Shown one piece after another: positions 44,837 through 57,000 of a stretch of DNA of 64,000 nt (positions are counted from its first letter, which is position 1; each line of letters starts with the position of its first letter). A model generated the notes under the pieces. It saw only the letters and a list, made by a program, of their open reading frames with translations, ran no database searches and was not told the DNA's origin. Position numbers and translations under genes: made by a program. This DNA is from Tausonia pullulans (Eukaryota > Basidiomycota > Tremellomycetes > Cystofilobasidiales > Mrakiaceae). Location of the stretch: positions 806,001 through 870,000 of the forward strand of contig OX637632.1 of assembly GCA_951802195.1 (NCBI GenBank), given 5' to 3'.

Positions 44837-47800
44837 ATGCACCTCGACCTTCCCCGCTGGGCGCTCTCCGCTGTCCTCCCAGCTTCCCTCCTCACCTGGC
44901 TCTCGGCGACACCCGGCGAGCAGCACAGCGACCTTCACCGCCCTCGCCATCATCACCGGCTCGAGCCGCTACCTTCGCTGCCCCTGCCGCTCGATGGATT
45001 CTTCAACAACAAGGGCACGAGCAAGGACGGCTCCAACAATGGCGGTAAGTGAAGGAAGGAAGGAAAAGGCGCTCATACCGCATGGATCCTGCTGAACCCG
45101 GTCGAGTTCCAGAGGGCTTCGATGGAGGAGGGTCGACGTATCCTGTCGACTACCTCCCGACCGGCAAGCATATAAATGAGGGTGTCGAGGTGAGAACTAG
45201 CTGTTGGGTGGGCTCACAGCCGCTCAGTGGCTGCCCTAACTCCATTACTCTTGCCATTACGCCCTCTCTTCCAGTTCGACCTCCCGGTTGACTGGACTGT
45301 CCTGCCCTACGACAACATCGTCACCGTCTCTCAAGTCATTCCAACTGTTGAACCCGTCGAGGTTGCGAGCATCCACCTGCTCGTTGCTGGAGATGGAACA
45401 GATGGTGAGGGCGCTCACTCTAATTAATATCGAACGACGCTGATGCGACGTCCGACACACAGGCGAGACCAAGGAAAAGCTCGAGCTTACGTTTGAAAAC
45501 GGCTCTAAGGAGGTTGTCGAGAGTTTGTAGCCGTGTGTTTCTGCCTATCTCACTTAGGAGATCACTGATGGACTTGTTGGTTTCTCCGCGCCACAAGTCG
45601 ACGTCAAGGTTCGTCCTTGGAGCCGCTGATCATGTACTAAGCGTCTATCCTGACCGCCCTCGCTTGCAGAACTTCTGGGCCATACATTGGCTCAACAAAG
45701 CTTTGATCCGATGGTGCACACGACCTTCGCATTCCATCATATTGTCAACAGATGACTGATGAGTTCCCTGTCTCCACTCAGCCCTTATCATTTTGTGAAT
45801 GATCCAGATGCGACCCACAACTACAACGTCTCTCACATCCACCACGGTTCGTTCAAAAGTTTTCCCTATTGTGACTTTGCAAGTCTGATACATCGATCTA
45901 CAGTCAAGGTCCCCGTCCGCTCGACCGAAAAGCTCACCTCCATCGCCCTACCCCCTCGCTCAAACTGGAACGCCCTCCATGTCTTCGCTGCCACACTCGT
46001 TCCTGCCGAGACAAAGCTCTCGCATGGGGGGCACGGTCATCGCCACCCCTCCCCACCCCTGCGCGTTCGACGTATCCTTGGCACCCGCAAGTGGGTCGAC
46101 CTCCCTAGCAAGAAGAACAAGAAGTATCCTCATCGCGCCCAAATCGTTGAGGTCACCCTCGTCAACCCCTACTCCTCCAGTCTCCACTCCGACCACCGCG
46201 CGTGGATCCTCGACCCGGTCTCGATTTCCCTTACTGGTGGCGGGGTGAAGACAGTCAGGGCGGCGAAGGTGGAGAGGCTGCAACCTGCGGATGAGGTGAC
46301 GGTGCAAATTTTGGTTACTGGGGAAAGAGTAAGGGAGGAGAAGGAGGAAGTGGACGAGGAAGAACTAAGGGTGGAGATTGTGCCGGTTAACCGGAGGAAG
46401 GGTAGGATAGCGATGGAGGCTGAGCGGGCTGGGTGGGTGGAGATGGGTGTGCAGCTGGAGGGGAGCGAGATTGTTATGAGAAGCGATGTGGACAACAGTT
46501 CCTGGGAGAAGTGGGAGGAGTGGGAGGACGATGCTGTGAGCTTGGAGGAACACACATCGCGTAAGTGTCGATTCGATACATGCAAGCGGGGATCAACTTA
46601 ATCAGCCTGCATATCTCCTCACAGCCGATTGGTGGAATGGCGCAAAGTTGTGAGTCCTGCTTGGAAGCGGAGATTGACGGACGGGCTAACAATCAGTTCT
46701 CACGCTTAGTGGCATCTTCAGTGCGTCTACTTGATTAGTAGGAGGTATGATCCAGCAGTCACTGACATATCACCCTCAGTCCACTTCGGACTTTTCTCCG
46801 TTCCGGCCTGGGTGAGTTCAGTATGTTGTCTTGATCCAAAGCAGAATTGACCATCCGTTTTCTAAAAAGACCGATCCCGGACGATAGTGCGTGCCAACTT
46901 CCGTACCCTTGGCCATATCCGACTACTGAAGTCACTTTTCTTTGTAGCGCCGAGTGGTACTGGTGGTGGCAGCATTCCGATGGAATTGAAGGCGGCAGTA
47001 CGTCTGTCAATCTGCCCGAAGACTAGCTCGGCAAGTGTCTCACGCCCTCTTCGTTCGTCTCAGCTGCCCAACATCACCTCAAGAAATACGGTGCGGATTT
47101 CAAGTACGACGATTTCATCGCGCGTGAGTAGTGGGTGCTCACGATGCGCCGACTCATTCGCCTGAGCATGCTGAGCTCACCCTGGCTTCGCAGATTTCGA
47201 TGGCTCCAAGTTCAACGCGACGGAGTGGATTGAGGCCTTCAACAACTTTGGAGCGAAATAGTCTGAGTTCTCTCTGTCCTTCTTCATAGGAGGAGAAGGC
47301 TGAACCGCTGTTTCCAGCTTTGTCCTCACGACCAAGCATCATGACGGCTACGCGCTGTGAGTGTGAGAGCCCTCTCCTTTGCTCTAGCCACTGACTTCGA
47401 GCAACGATAGCTTCGATACCAAGGTCTGTCAATACACGTTTGGGAATTATCCCCCTTCGTTCGTTGACACTCTTGTCCTGTAGCACACAACAAACCGTAG
47501 CTCTGTCGCCCTTGGTCCTCACGGCGGGCGGGACTACCTCAGCGAGCTGATGAAGGCTGCTGACGTCGACGGCCGGCTCAAGAAGGGTGCGCTATGGCTT
47601 CCGTTTCGACATCATCGCCTTACTGACTGCAGCATCGGCCTCGCAGGTACTTACTTCTCGATGCCCGAGTGGTTCAACCCGGACTACGCCAAGTACGGCT
47701 GGGGAAACTGGGTAAATTGACCTATCACCTTCCTCCCTCTATCCACCTTTTCTGTTGACTTTCGTCCTTATACAGCCCGGAGGTGAGGCCAAGGACATCT

Positions 47801-49117
47801 ACCACCATGGGGAGTATGAGCCTTACACTGGTCGGCTCGAGGTGCGCCAATCTTTCTTTTCGGCATGCAAACTGGGTCCCTGATATACTCTCTCCAGATC
47901 AACGACTATATTGAGGATCTTCAGCTCGAGCAGATGCGCATTCTCGCGAGGGACTACAAGACAGACATTGTGCGAGGGCTTCCTCTCTCACCTCGATGAG
48001 CACTCATTGATAGTCGTTCGTTGTCTCTCTCCGCTGTCGGCCAGATGTGGTGCGACGTGAGTAGATAGATAGATGCTGGAATAGAGGCGTACTCGCGCTG
48101 ATCTGCCACGGTCCATTAGATCGGCGGCTCAAACCACTCCTCCGTCCTTGCCTCGGAGTGGTACCGAAATGCCACGCGCGAAGGCCGTCAAGTTGCGATG
48201 AATAACCGTTGTGTACCCTCCCTTTTTTCTCTTCCAAGTGATTTGAGGCGACTGATGCCTGCTGGCCCACCCTCCCTCCCTAGGCTGCGGCGTCGCACCC
48301 GACTTCTCGACGCCCGAGTACTCGCGGTTTGCGACGGTGCAGTCGCAGAAGTGGGAGACATGCGAGGGAATTGACCCTTATTCGTTCGGGTACAACCGGA
48401 GGACGAAGGATAACGAGTACCGGTCGGCTGAGGGTGAGTTCTCACGAGGCCAGAAAGGAGTCCAGAGAGCTGATGCAGAAGGTGGAGCAACTTCAGAGAT
48501 CATCCACAACCTCGTCGACATCACCGCGAAGAACGGCAACTACCTGTTGGTGAGTGGACCTAGTAGCGTCTCCTGATGTCCTGAACAGTGCTAACGAATG
48601 GTCGCCGTCAAAAAGAACGTCGGACCGGACGGTCATGGCCAAATTGTCAAGCCGCAGATGGACCGTTTGCTCGAGGCGGGTCGCTGGCTCAAAAAAAATG
48701 GGGCAGCCATCTACGACACGGTCTGTCCACTCACACTCTTCATTCGATTGGTCCCATCTGACAGCTCTATGCCAGTTCCCCTTTACCAACCTACCCGAGC
48801 TCATAGATGAATCCCGCAGCCTCAACATCCGCTTCACCCGCACCCAATCTTCGCTCTTCATCATCTCCCTCACCAAGCCGTCGGCGCCGACATTCATCGT
48901 CCCCGCGAAGCTCCCAATCCTCAAGGGCGACACGGTCCACCTCCTTGGCTGCGGTAGCGGCAAGGGGAAGCACAAGAAGCACAAGGAGGAGGAGGAGCTC
49001 GACTGGGTATGGTCGGAGAAGAACGGCGGCGAGCTGAGGATTTCGGTTGGCAGGCCGGAGAAAAGGATCGACCGGGGGTCCCTTGCGTGGGTCTTTGAGA
49101 TCCGGCACAGGCGCTGA
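44837..49117 (+). CDS. Secreted alpha-L-fucosidase, GH29
   Basis: Predicted to remove alpha-linked L-fucose from glycans. MHLDLPRWALSAVLPASLLT is a signal peptide. A beta-rich N-terminal region of about 400 residues follows (FDGGGSTYPVDYLPTGKHIN, VEFDLPVDWTVLPYDNIVTV). The GH29 barrel then reads PDWWNGAKFGIFIHFGLFSV, PAWTDPGRYAEWYWWQHSDG, KYFVLTTKHHDGYALFDTK and YFSMPEWFNPDY. MWCDIGGSNHSSVLASEWY holds the nucleophile Asp of the WCD motif, and NNRCGVAPDFSTPEY and NLVDITAKNGNYLLNVGPDG follow. The protein ends with a small beta domain. About 20 introns are present. The barrel's opening is cut into exons of 25, 11, 32 and 17 nt, and a 13-nt exon encodes LFDTK. No frame break is visible. The gene is intact and intron-rich, so any transfer from bacteria would be old. 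Confidence 0.88.
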
Positions 49118-49518
49118 GGTGGATGCCCGCCAACTCGGTTTCTCTGATTCCAATAATGCCGCTTCATGCCTGATTCTGAGCGATGGTAGTGCGCGGACGA
49201 AAGTTGGACAGGTGATGGTTGAAGACGACGAGTGATGCCAGGAGAGGCAGGTGCGGCACGGCGGTCTTGTCCTCGCTCGACCCGCCGCTCGCCATTCCCC
49301 TCGGGCGCGACGCCGCCCGCTCCCGGCGAGCGAGTGACCAGCAAAGAGCCCCCCTCACACTCACCGAGACCCCCCTCCCTCACCTCTCTCGAGCTCTCCC
49401 TCAAGCCCGGCGACCCATCCATCTCGCCCTCGAGCTTCGTTGTATCGGCCGCGTCGCCGTCTCTCGATAGACCCCCTCTGGACCCGCCCACGCCCATCTG
49501 GTGAGGGAAAGGCGCGGA
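49118..49518. other. Region between GH29 and SPT7
   Basis: 400 bp with two overlapping open frames of 80-90 codons (from about 49219 and 49232), Ser/Pro-rich and without motifs. They could be 5' UTR of SPT7 or, less likely, an alternative N-terminus. I prefer the former because neither frame reaches the bromodomain exons with a matching splice phase. Confidence 0.35.
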
Positions 49519-52500
49519 ATGAAGGTGAGCCGGCCTGCTTCCTCCCTCCGCCTCTCGCCCGCTCGCTCGCCCTCGCCCTCCTCCCCCGCTCGTGCGCCTG
49601 TCCCCTTTCTCTTCACTTCACGCGGCCCGTCTGCCCGCGGGCGCTTCCTCGCCTCGTCGTCCGCCTCGTTCTGCTGGCTCGACCGGCAGCTGTCGGGCCA
49701 GCAGCATCCTCGGCCGAATGTTGCGCCATCCATCCACTTCGGGCGAGACCCATAGCTGACTATGCTGCCTCTCCTTTGCCCACCTGCGCTGCCTCGTGCC
49801 TTCGCCCTTGTTCCTCCGCGCGGACGCGTCCTCTCAAACAAAGTACCTCATCCAAGCGCTCGAGAGCCGCCCCGGCCGGGTCGGCCTCAGCGACCATGAC
49901 CTCAAGCAGCTTCTCAGCGACGTCAAGGATGGCAGGGTGCGTGTTGGCTTGCTGCTGAGGAAGGAGAGGAGGGGAAGAGGAGGCAAGGGGAATCGCCTGT
50001 AACGAAACGCGCGGCGCGCTGACGTCGTGATCCCATTCGGCCTGTTCCGTCGTTCATGGTTCACTTCTTCGCCGTTTGCCTCCTCTGCTTCATCTCTTGC
50101 TTCGCCGTCCGCTCTACTAGGAGACTAAGGGGAGCGACGACTGGTATGAGTCTCTCGAGAAGGTCGTCCAGGAGCTCCGGACCACGGTGAGTCGTCCTTG
50201 AACATGCCATCGACACGCATAGACTGACGCGTTCACTCACACCCACCGCCCCTGCGTCCACTTCACCCTTGCTAGCCCGAGGCTCATTGGTTCCTCAAGC
50301 CTGTTGCGAAGAAGGATGTCAAGGATTACCACTTGGGTGTGTGGCGATGAACGAACGAGCATGCGAGCCTGGCACGCGTCTGTCTGACCGGGAAAGACGC
50401 GTCTGACGACCTGCAATCTCTCTCTCGCATCGCCACAGTCGTCAAACATCCGATGGACTTGGGTACTGTCCTCAAGAAGGTTAAATCTCACACGTACAAG
50501 AGCAAGGCCGAGTTCAAGGCGGACATCGACCTCATCTGGGACAACTGCCTTCTCTATAACACGTCACCTGTGGGCTTCCCATCCCCTTCGCGTTCCTGAT
50601 TGTTCCATGTCTGACATCGCACGCGTACACCTCACTCCGCCAGACCCACCCGATCCGGAACAATGCGATCCAGATGAAGCGCAAGGCCGACCATCATCTC
50701 GAGTTCCTCGTCGACGCTGCCGCCTCGATCGACGATCCGCTCGCGGTGCTCGACCGCAAGCAAGACGACGAGGAGAGTGATGATGAGCAACCGGACAGCA
50801 AAAGGCTCAAGCTTGATGACAAGGAGAAGCAGGGATCTCTCGAGCCAGGGTCGTCGAGCCGACGGGTAAGCTACGTTTTCGACCCTCGCTCCTTCCTTCC
50901 TTCCACCTGCTGACTCCTCTCATCAACCAGGTTCCTGAGACACCAGGCTCCTCTCGCGCTCGTTCTCCGCCACTCTCGACACGCAAACCTCTCATTCGGA
51001 CGCCTTTGTCCATGGCACGTTTCCAGGCGCTCGAGCGCGGGGACATCGACTCGGCGCTGTCGATGTCGGACGAGCCGCCCGTCGCCGGCCCATCGCGAAC
51101 GCCCTCCCGCAAGCACACCGCCGCCAAGCAGGCCGCCGCCCGACGCACCAACGAGGACGCCAATGAGGACGCCAACGACAGCAGCAATTCGACTACCCCT
51201 GGCGGTCCCACTGGCGAGCCGTTATCTGCTGCCCTGCTGCCGAGCAGCGAGCCGAACGACGAGCTCGGCGACGACCGCTGGTGGAAGACGGTAGGGGATG
51301 AGGACCTCCTCCGAGCGGGTCTCCCAAGCACCATCGCCATGGTGCAGGATTTTCACGTGCGCAAGAAAAAGGGGATAGGTTCTAATAAAGGGAAAGAGAG
51401 AGCCTGGTGGGTCCTTTCCCTCCATATCCTCCTCTCAAGGCGACCGCCTGGTTGACGCGTTCTCTCACCCAGCGATGCATCGATGAAACCCAAGCCACCA
51501 CCGCCTCCTATCCGGCATCCAGGCAGCTCCTCGGCCGTGTCCCTCATTCACGCCAACATCGCCTCGCTCCAGTCGCTTCGCCGAACTCAACGCAAGCTCG
51601 CCGCCCTCTATCCGACATCCCCTCCTTTAGCCTTCACACCACTCGCGGACCGCGTCCGGCGAGAAGAGCCGCTCGAGGCGGACGACATCGACATGACAGA
51701 CGCCGAGTTCGAACGGCGGCGCGTCCAGATCGAGCGGAAACGACGTCGACCTGCTGAGTCGGCGGATGGGAGGGGGAGACCGAAACGGCCGGAGGTGTCC
51801 TCGAGTGAGGCGGTCGACGGCCTCAAGTTTGCGGCGGGGACGATGCTGGCGCATGTGGGCTTCTCAGGCGGGTCCGAGGCGGCCGTCGACACGTTAACAG
51901 ATGTCGTTTCCGAGTTTCTCTCCAACCTGGGTCGCACGATGCGGTACTATCTCGATCGCGAGGCGCGGTCCATGTCGGTCGAGGAAATCATTCTTCACAC
52001 GCTCTTCGAGAACGGGACGACCGAGCTTGGCGCGCTCGAGCGGTATATCGAGGAGGACGTCATTGAGTACGGCAAGAGCCTGAAGGGGATCTCAACGCAG
52101 ATGCATCAGCTCTACAACGACGCTCTCGACGAGATTCCCCCAAGCGCTGTTGCGCCCGAGTCGCTCTTCACGGGTGACGATGACGTCTTCCACAACAACT
52201 TTGTCGAGGACCTCGGCGAAGATTTCTTTGGATTTATCCCGCTCTGTCTACACGAGGACATCGGTGGAGGGCCCAAGTCTCTGGGCGTCCCAGCTCACCT
52301 CTTCTACGGAACGGACAAGATTCCCAGACCGAGCGTTCCCGCACTGCCCTTCACCCCTCCTCCGCCGCTCGAGCCGCTCGAGGCAGAGTCCATCGCCTCT
52401 CAGATCGGCCTACTCCAGCCGTTCTACCTCGGTCGCCTTCAGTCGCTCACCCAATCGATTGCGCCTCCACCACCGGCACCACCCCCACCCCAGCAGCAGC

Positions 52501-53501
52501 AGCCTTCCGCCTCGGTTTTTGCCACGCCAGCAGTCACACCAGCCGCCACGACCGGTGGCGGCGGGGAGGGCGATGGACCTTCCTCCTCAGCCCCGCCGAC
52601 CCGCGCCTCCTCAACGTCCCCGCCCTCCCCAACAACCTCCACCACCCCTGTTGGCTCTGCCGCTCATCCTCCTCCCCCAGGACTCGTAGCGGCGCCACGT
52701 ACGATCCCCGACGACCCTCCTGATCCAGCCCAGAGGAAGCTCGGGCCGCAAGGCCAGGTCCCCCCGGGCGCTGTCCCCGTAGTGTTCAAGCACCCGGCTG
52801 TGGCGCTTGCTTTGACCGGCGGGAAGGACAAGGACAAGGATGGGCCGAGCGGGAGTTCGTCGGGGGACGCAACGCCCACGACTGGTGGTGCCCTCAACGA
52901 CGTGGTTGCGGGCGTTGCCAAGGCAAAGAAGGAGGACGCTTCGGCGGATGTCGAGATGGTCGATGTCGGTGCTGCAGGAAGAGGTGGACCGGCCGAGCAG
53001 CTGCAACAACAACCGCTGACGCCGCAGCCTCCACTGGCGAAGAAGGCCAAGTTGTCAGCGAAGGCTGCTGCTGCCGCTGAGGGGGGCGGGGCTGGGAAGC
53101 CGGAGAAGCCGCCTGGACCCGGGTGAGTCCTCGGTGTGGGGCTTTGGTCTCGCTTCCGCCGTCGTGTCATCAGCTGACTGACTGACTCATCTTACAGAAA
53201 GGGCAACTGGAAGCGTCCGCCCAAGGACAAGGACGCCATTGTGTCAGCAAGCGCCGCTGCTACCCCGACCGCCACTCCAACGGCCGCGACCAAGGCCCCT
53301 TCCTCCGGGAAGAAGCTCACCAAGGCGCAGCAGAAGGCCGCCACCGCCGCGGCAGCTGCGAAACCCGCTGCTGGACTCGCGAACAGCAACAGCGTGGGAG
53401 GTGCAGGAGGAGGAGGGGATGGGGGGAACGGGCCGACAACGGCGTTTGTAAACGGCACGGCGGCGGCTGGGAAGGAGGTCAAGCTTGAGAGCTATGGTTG
53501 A
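49519..53501 (+). CDS. SPT7: SAGA complex subunit SPT7 (bromodomain and histone fold)
   Basis: SPT7 is the scaffold of the SAGA coactivator; its bromodomain reads acetyl-lysine and its histone fold pairs with TAF10. I place the start at ATG-AAG (49519-49524), a two-codon exon spliced over 319 nt to [20 protein letters not shown]. The bromodomain follows ([49 protein letters not shown]). Next come an acidic linker, [18 protein letters not shown] and the histone fold ([39 protein letters not shown]). Then come [20 protein letters not shown] and a long Pro/Ala/Gln-rich tail. The tail ends [20 protein letters not shown] after one more intron. Only the N-terminal exon is doubtful. Confidence 0.88.
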
Positions 53502-54037
53502 CGAGACGCGAGCGACGTGACGCGGGTGGGGCCCGAGGATGGCGGTTGTTGAGCATGATGCTTGCTGTTCCTCGGTGCTCGCAGGCTTCTTTTTCTTTTA
53601 TTGGATGTTATATGTGATTTACCCATTTGTGGCTGCGGGTGGTGATGAAGATAGGATCGCGAGAAGGGGCTTGGGGTCGAAAGTGCATGGATGGAGGAGA
53701 GAGAAACGATAGTGGTGGGAAGGAAGGGGGGAGGGCGCGGGGGGGGAGGCGGGAAAGGGGGCGCAAGAGGACATGAAAACAAGCAATGCAAGAATGGGAT
53801 GGATGGTGATGGAGTGGGATAACACGAGGCGGCGAGTCCTTCAGGCAGGATAAAGGATAAGAGATGGGAGACGGCCAGTGGGGGAGTTACGTCGTACAAA
53901 ATGGGCAGGAAGGAATACAAAGGCGAGCCTCAGGCGTCGCAAAAAGAGTACGGAACGGATTGAGTGGAGAAGGACGGAGCAAGAAAGGAGATAGAGAGAA
54001 AAACGAAAAAGGAACGCGGTTCGAGCGAGTAGTGAAG
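53502..54037. other. Convergent intergenic region, SPT7 to SLD7-like gene
   Basis: 536 bp between two convergent stops, purine-rich on the plus strand in its middle. It contains only motif-free short frames, presumably the 3' UTRs of both genes. Confidence 0.35.
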
Positions 54038-57000
54038 TCACCACCAGCCCCCGACTGCAGGCTGGCCCATCGTCGCAGGCAAAGGAATGACCGGCATCTC
54101 AACGGACATGGCCTCCTCGGTGCTGCTGTCACCCTCCTCATCATTCTCCTCATCCGTCTCGCCCTCGGCGTCCGGGTCGTCCTCGTCTTCGTCGACGACC
54201 GCCGTGGTGGATGCGAGGTCGACTGAAGAGGACGAAGGAACAGTGAGGCTGGTGTTATGAGAGACCGAGAGACCGAGAACAGATTTGATTGGGCTTGAAG
54301 CACTGAAGCCGCATGTGGGCTTTGCTGCTGGGGTAGAGAGGCCGTCGACGACCGAGGACGAGCAGGAGGAGGGAGGAAGGAGTTGGCGCAGCCCTATGAT
54401 TGGCGTCTGGGCAATGAGCACCTCATCCCGCTTAGTCTCCTCGATAGACGAAGCAGGTAGGGCACTCATCACCGTCTCCCCTAGTGCAAGGAGTGGCATT
54501 CCAGCTCTCGAGACAGCATACGACGTCGAAGGGGACGAAGGCGGTACGACGCCCACTGCCTCTTCCTTCTCCTCAATGACATCATTAGTGGCCCCCCACC
54601 CCTCAGCGCCTTGAAGCACTGTAAAGAGACTCGACCGGACGATCATGGGCCGGTGAACTGAGGCTGGCGTGCTGCTCGGCACAAGGCACGATGATGAAGG
54701 TGGAGCGTGGTCCGGCGTCGAACCGTGCTCGACGAGAGGGCCGATGATGGTCAACGGCGGCGGAGCACAGCTGTCCCGAGTGGCGGAGAAGTCGTCCTCT
54801 TCATCTCCTTCAGCTTCGGAGGAGTAATCCAGGCCGAGACCGAGTGAGAGGGCGGCGGTGGATAGGAGGCGTCGTTTGGAAGAGGAGCAGGATCGAGCAG
54901 CGAAGCGGCGAGCAGAAACGCGGACGGGGGTGGCGAGTTCGGGGGCGGAAGAAGAGGGGGGAGGGAGAGGGGAAACGGGCACAGTGACATAGATGGGGGA
55001 AAGTGAGGAAGGAGTAGCAGAAACGATGGCTGTCTCGGCGAGAGGCTCCTCCAGCTGTACATCTGTCGTCTCTGCCTTCTCATCCTGTCCCTTCTCCTTG
55101 TCGTCCTGCTCGGTGGGAGGCTCTGCCTTCTGAACGATAGCGGTTTCAGCTTGTTCCGGGTAGGTGGCCGGGGAAGAAGGGCGTTCGACGACGGGACGAG
55201 GAGAGTACGCCACGATGGATGTGGTGGCAGGGGGTGGAGGAAGAAGAGCGGCATCGTCCTCGGTAGAGACGCCGACCTCAGAGGCCATAGGAAGGGGAAG
55301 CTCGTCCATAATTGACTGGATAGGGGACGAGGGCCCACAAGCGACTGAGGCCATTCCCTTGAGGAAGACGGGGTCCGTTTGAGTCGGCATCTCCTTGCTC
55401 GTCGAAGCAGTAGCAGCAGGCACGACAAGCTTGTCTGTCTGGACAGCAAGCTCCGCAACGGCGATGACAGCAGGCGCTTCCATTTGAGAAAAGCACTCGC
55501 TGCTGCTGCTAGCTGAAGCTGGCGCCGCTTTCCGACGGAGGGCCTTGGGCAGGTATGCTTCGACGTGTAAATCGACAACCTCACTGAGTTCCACAGGCGA
55601 AACGAAGCACGTCGAGAGGGATTCGCGGAGGGAGAAACCAGCGCCACGGACGACGAAGCCCCAGATGAGCTTGAACTCTGGGTGATCTTTGGCAAGGCCG
55701 CGCTGAACGAGGGAGGTAACGGTGAGGGAACGAAGAATCTAGAACGGAGCGCGTCAATTTAAATGGGGAGAGATGGTAGGTTGCTACAAGATTGGCACAC
55801 CGGTGGACTGACCATACGGTTCTCCACCTCGAAAGGGCCGCGCTCGTCGAGAGCACCGACCGAAGGAGGCGAATCGAGGTCTGTCGTCGCCTCCGTACCT
55901 TCAGGCGAACGCGACATAAGCCGTCTCCGCTTTCCGTCCCTTTCACCATCGGCTTCCGGCACTCCGCGCTTCATCGTCGTCGCCATCGACCTAGCGACAG
56001 GAGGATGGTTTGACCTCATCAACGGCACAGGGATCGCCTTGCCCACCGCGCTCGGTCCAAACCGGTCCTTAAAGAGCTTCCTGGCTCCCTGAACGGGCGG
56101 ATCGGGAAGGCCATCCTCATTCCCGTCACGCTCATCCTCGTCCTGGGGGTCTCCCGACGGGCGCTTGGAGGGGGCAACGCCCGTCGTGTAGGCAGAAGAG
56201 TCAAGCTCTGCTGCTGCGTTGACAAGATCGTGCTCAAGCGGAAGAGTTGCTGCCGTTGGCGGTGGGATCGGCTGGTAGAGAGCCGCGTAGAGCTGGAGAG
56301 CCTTTTTGCCGTGCTTGTTGATGCCTCGGATGCCGTAAACGATGAACCAGGGTCTCTGAGCTTGCTGTTTCTGGCAGCTATTGGCGGTGGAGCCTGCAGC
56401 GAAAAGGTGTCAGCGGGTGGCATCGTCGGTTGGTTGGTCAGGGCGGCCGTCTGCCATGTTGACTGAGGGGGAACGCATCGGCCACCGCCCCGGGCAATCA
56501 CTGACCTCGTCGAGAAGAGCGCGAGTCGTCATCGTTGGAGAGCACGACGGCCTGGAGAGTCCGGCCGTCGCTATCGAGAGAGCGAGAAGAGGCCGTCGGG
56601 TCCTCAATGAGGAGGCGCATGATGCTTCGGAGGGAAGCCGTCGAGACCTCGCCTTGGGAGCCAGAGGTAGCCGAGGCGATCCTGTCAGGCCGATCGGTGT
56701 CAGCTTGCCCTTCAAGGTCTTCTCCTATCCGAAAGGCCTATCCGAGAGACCCACACTCGAACGCCTTGCTCGCCGTCCTCGGAGGGAGTCCTCAGCCCGC
56801 CGCAAGCGTCGAGGCGAACGGTTCGCTCTCGAAGCCGGAGGCATGTGGTCTCCCTCAGCGCGAGCATCTCAGTGAATTCGGTCAATTCGGCGCTTTCCAT
56901 GAAAGAGGTGGGCTTTGTGGATGTAGGTGGGGGTGTGGGGGGTAGCGCGGCGTAGGAGGAGGGAGGAAAGGTCGCTCGGCTGGGCGTCGTCGCTTGGGCG

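Noticed and set aside
10500-49117. ALG3, GH27 and GH29 as a glycan-processing cluster
   Set aside because: They are separated by many unrelated housekeeping genes and act in different compartments.
49219-49504. Ser/Pro-rich frames as the SPT7 N-terminus
   Set aside because: The donor phase at 49500 does not match the acceptor phase at 49844, and other acceptors lead to stops.
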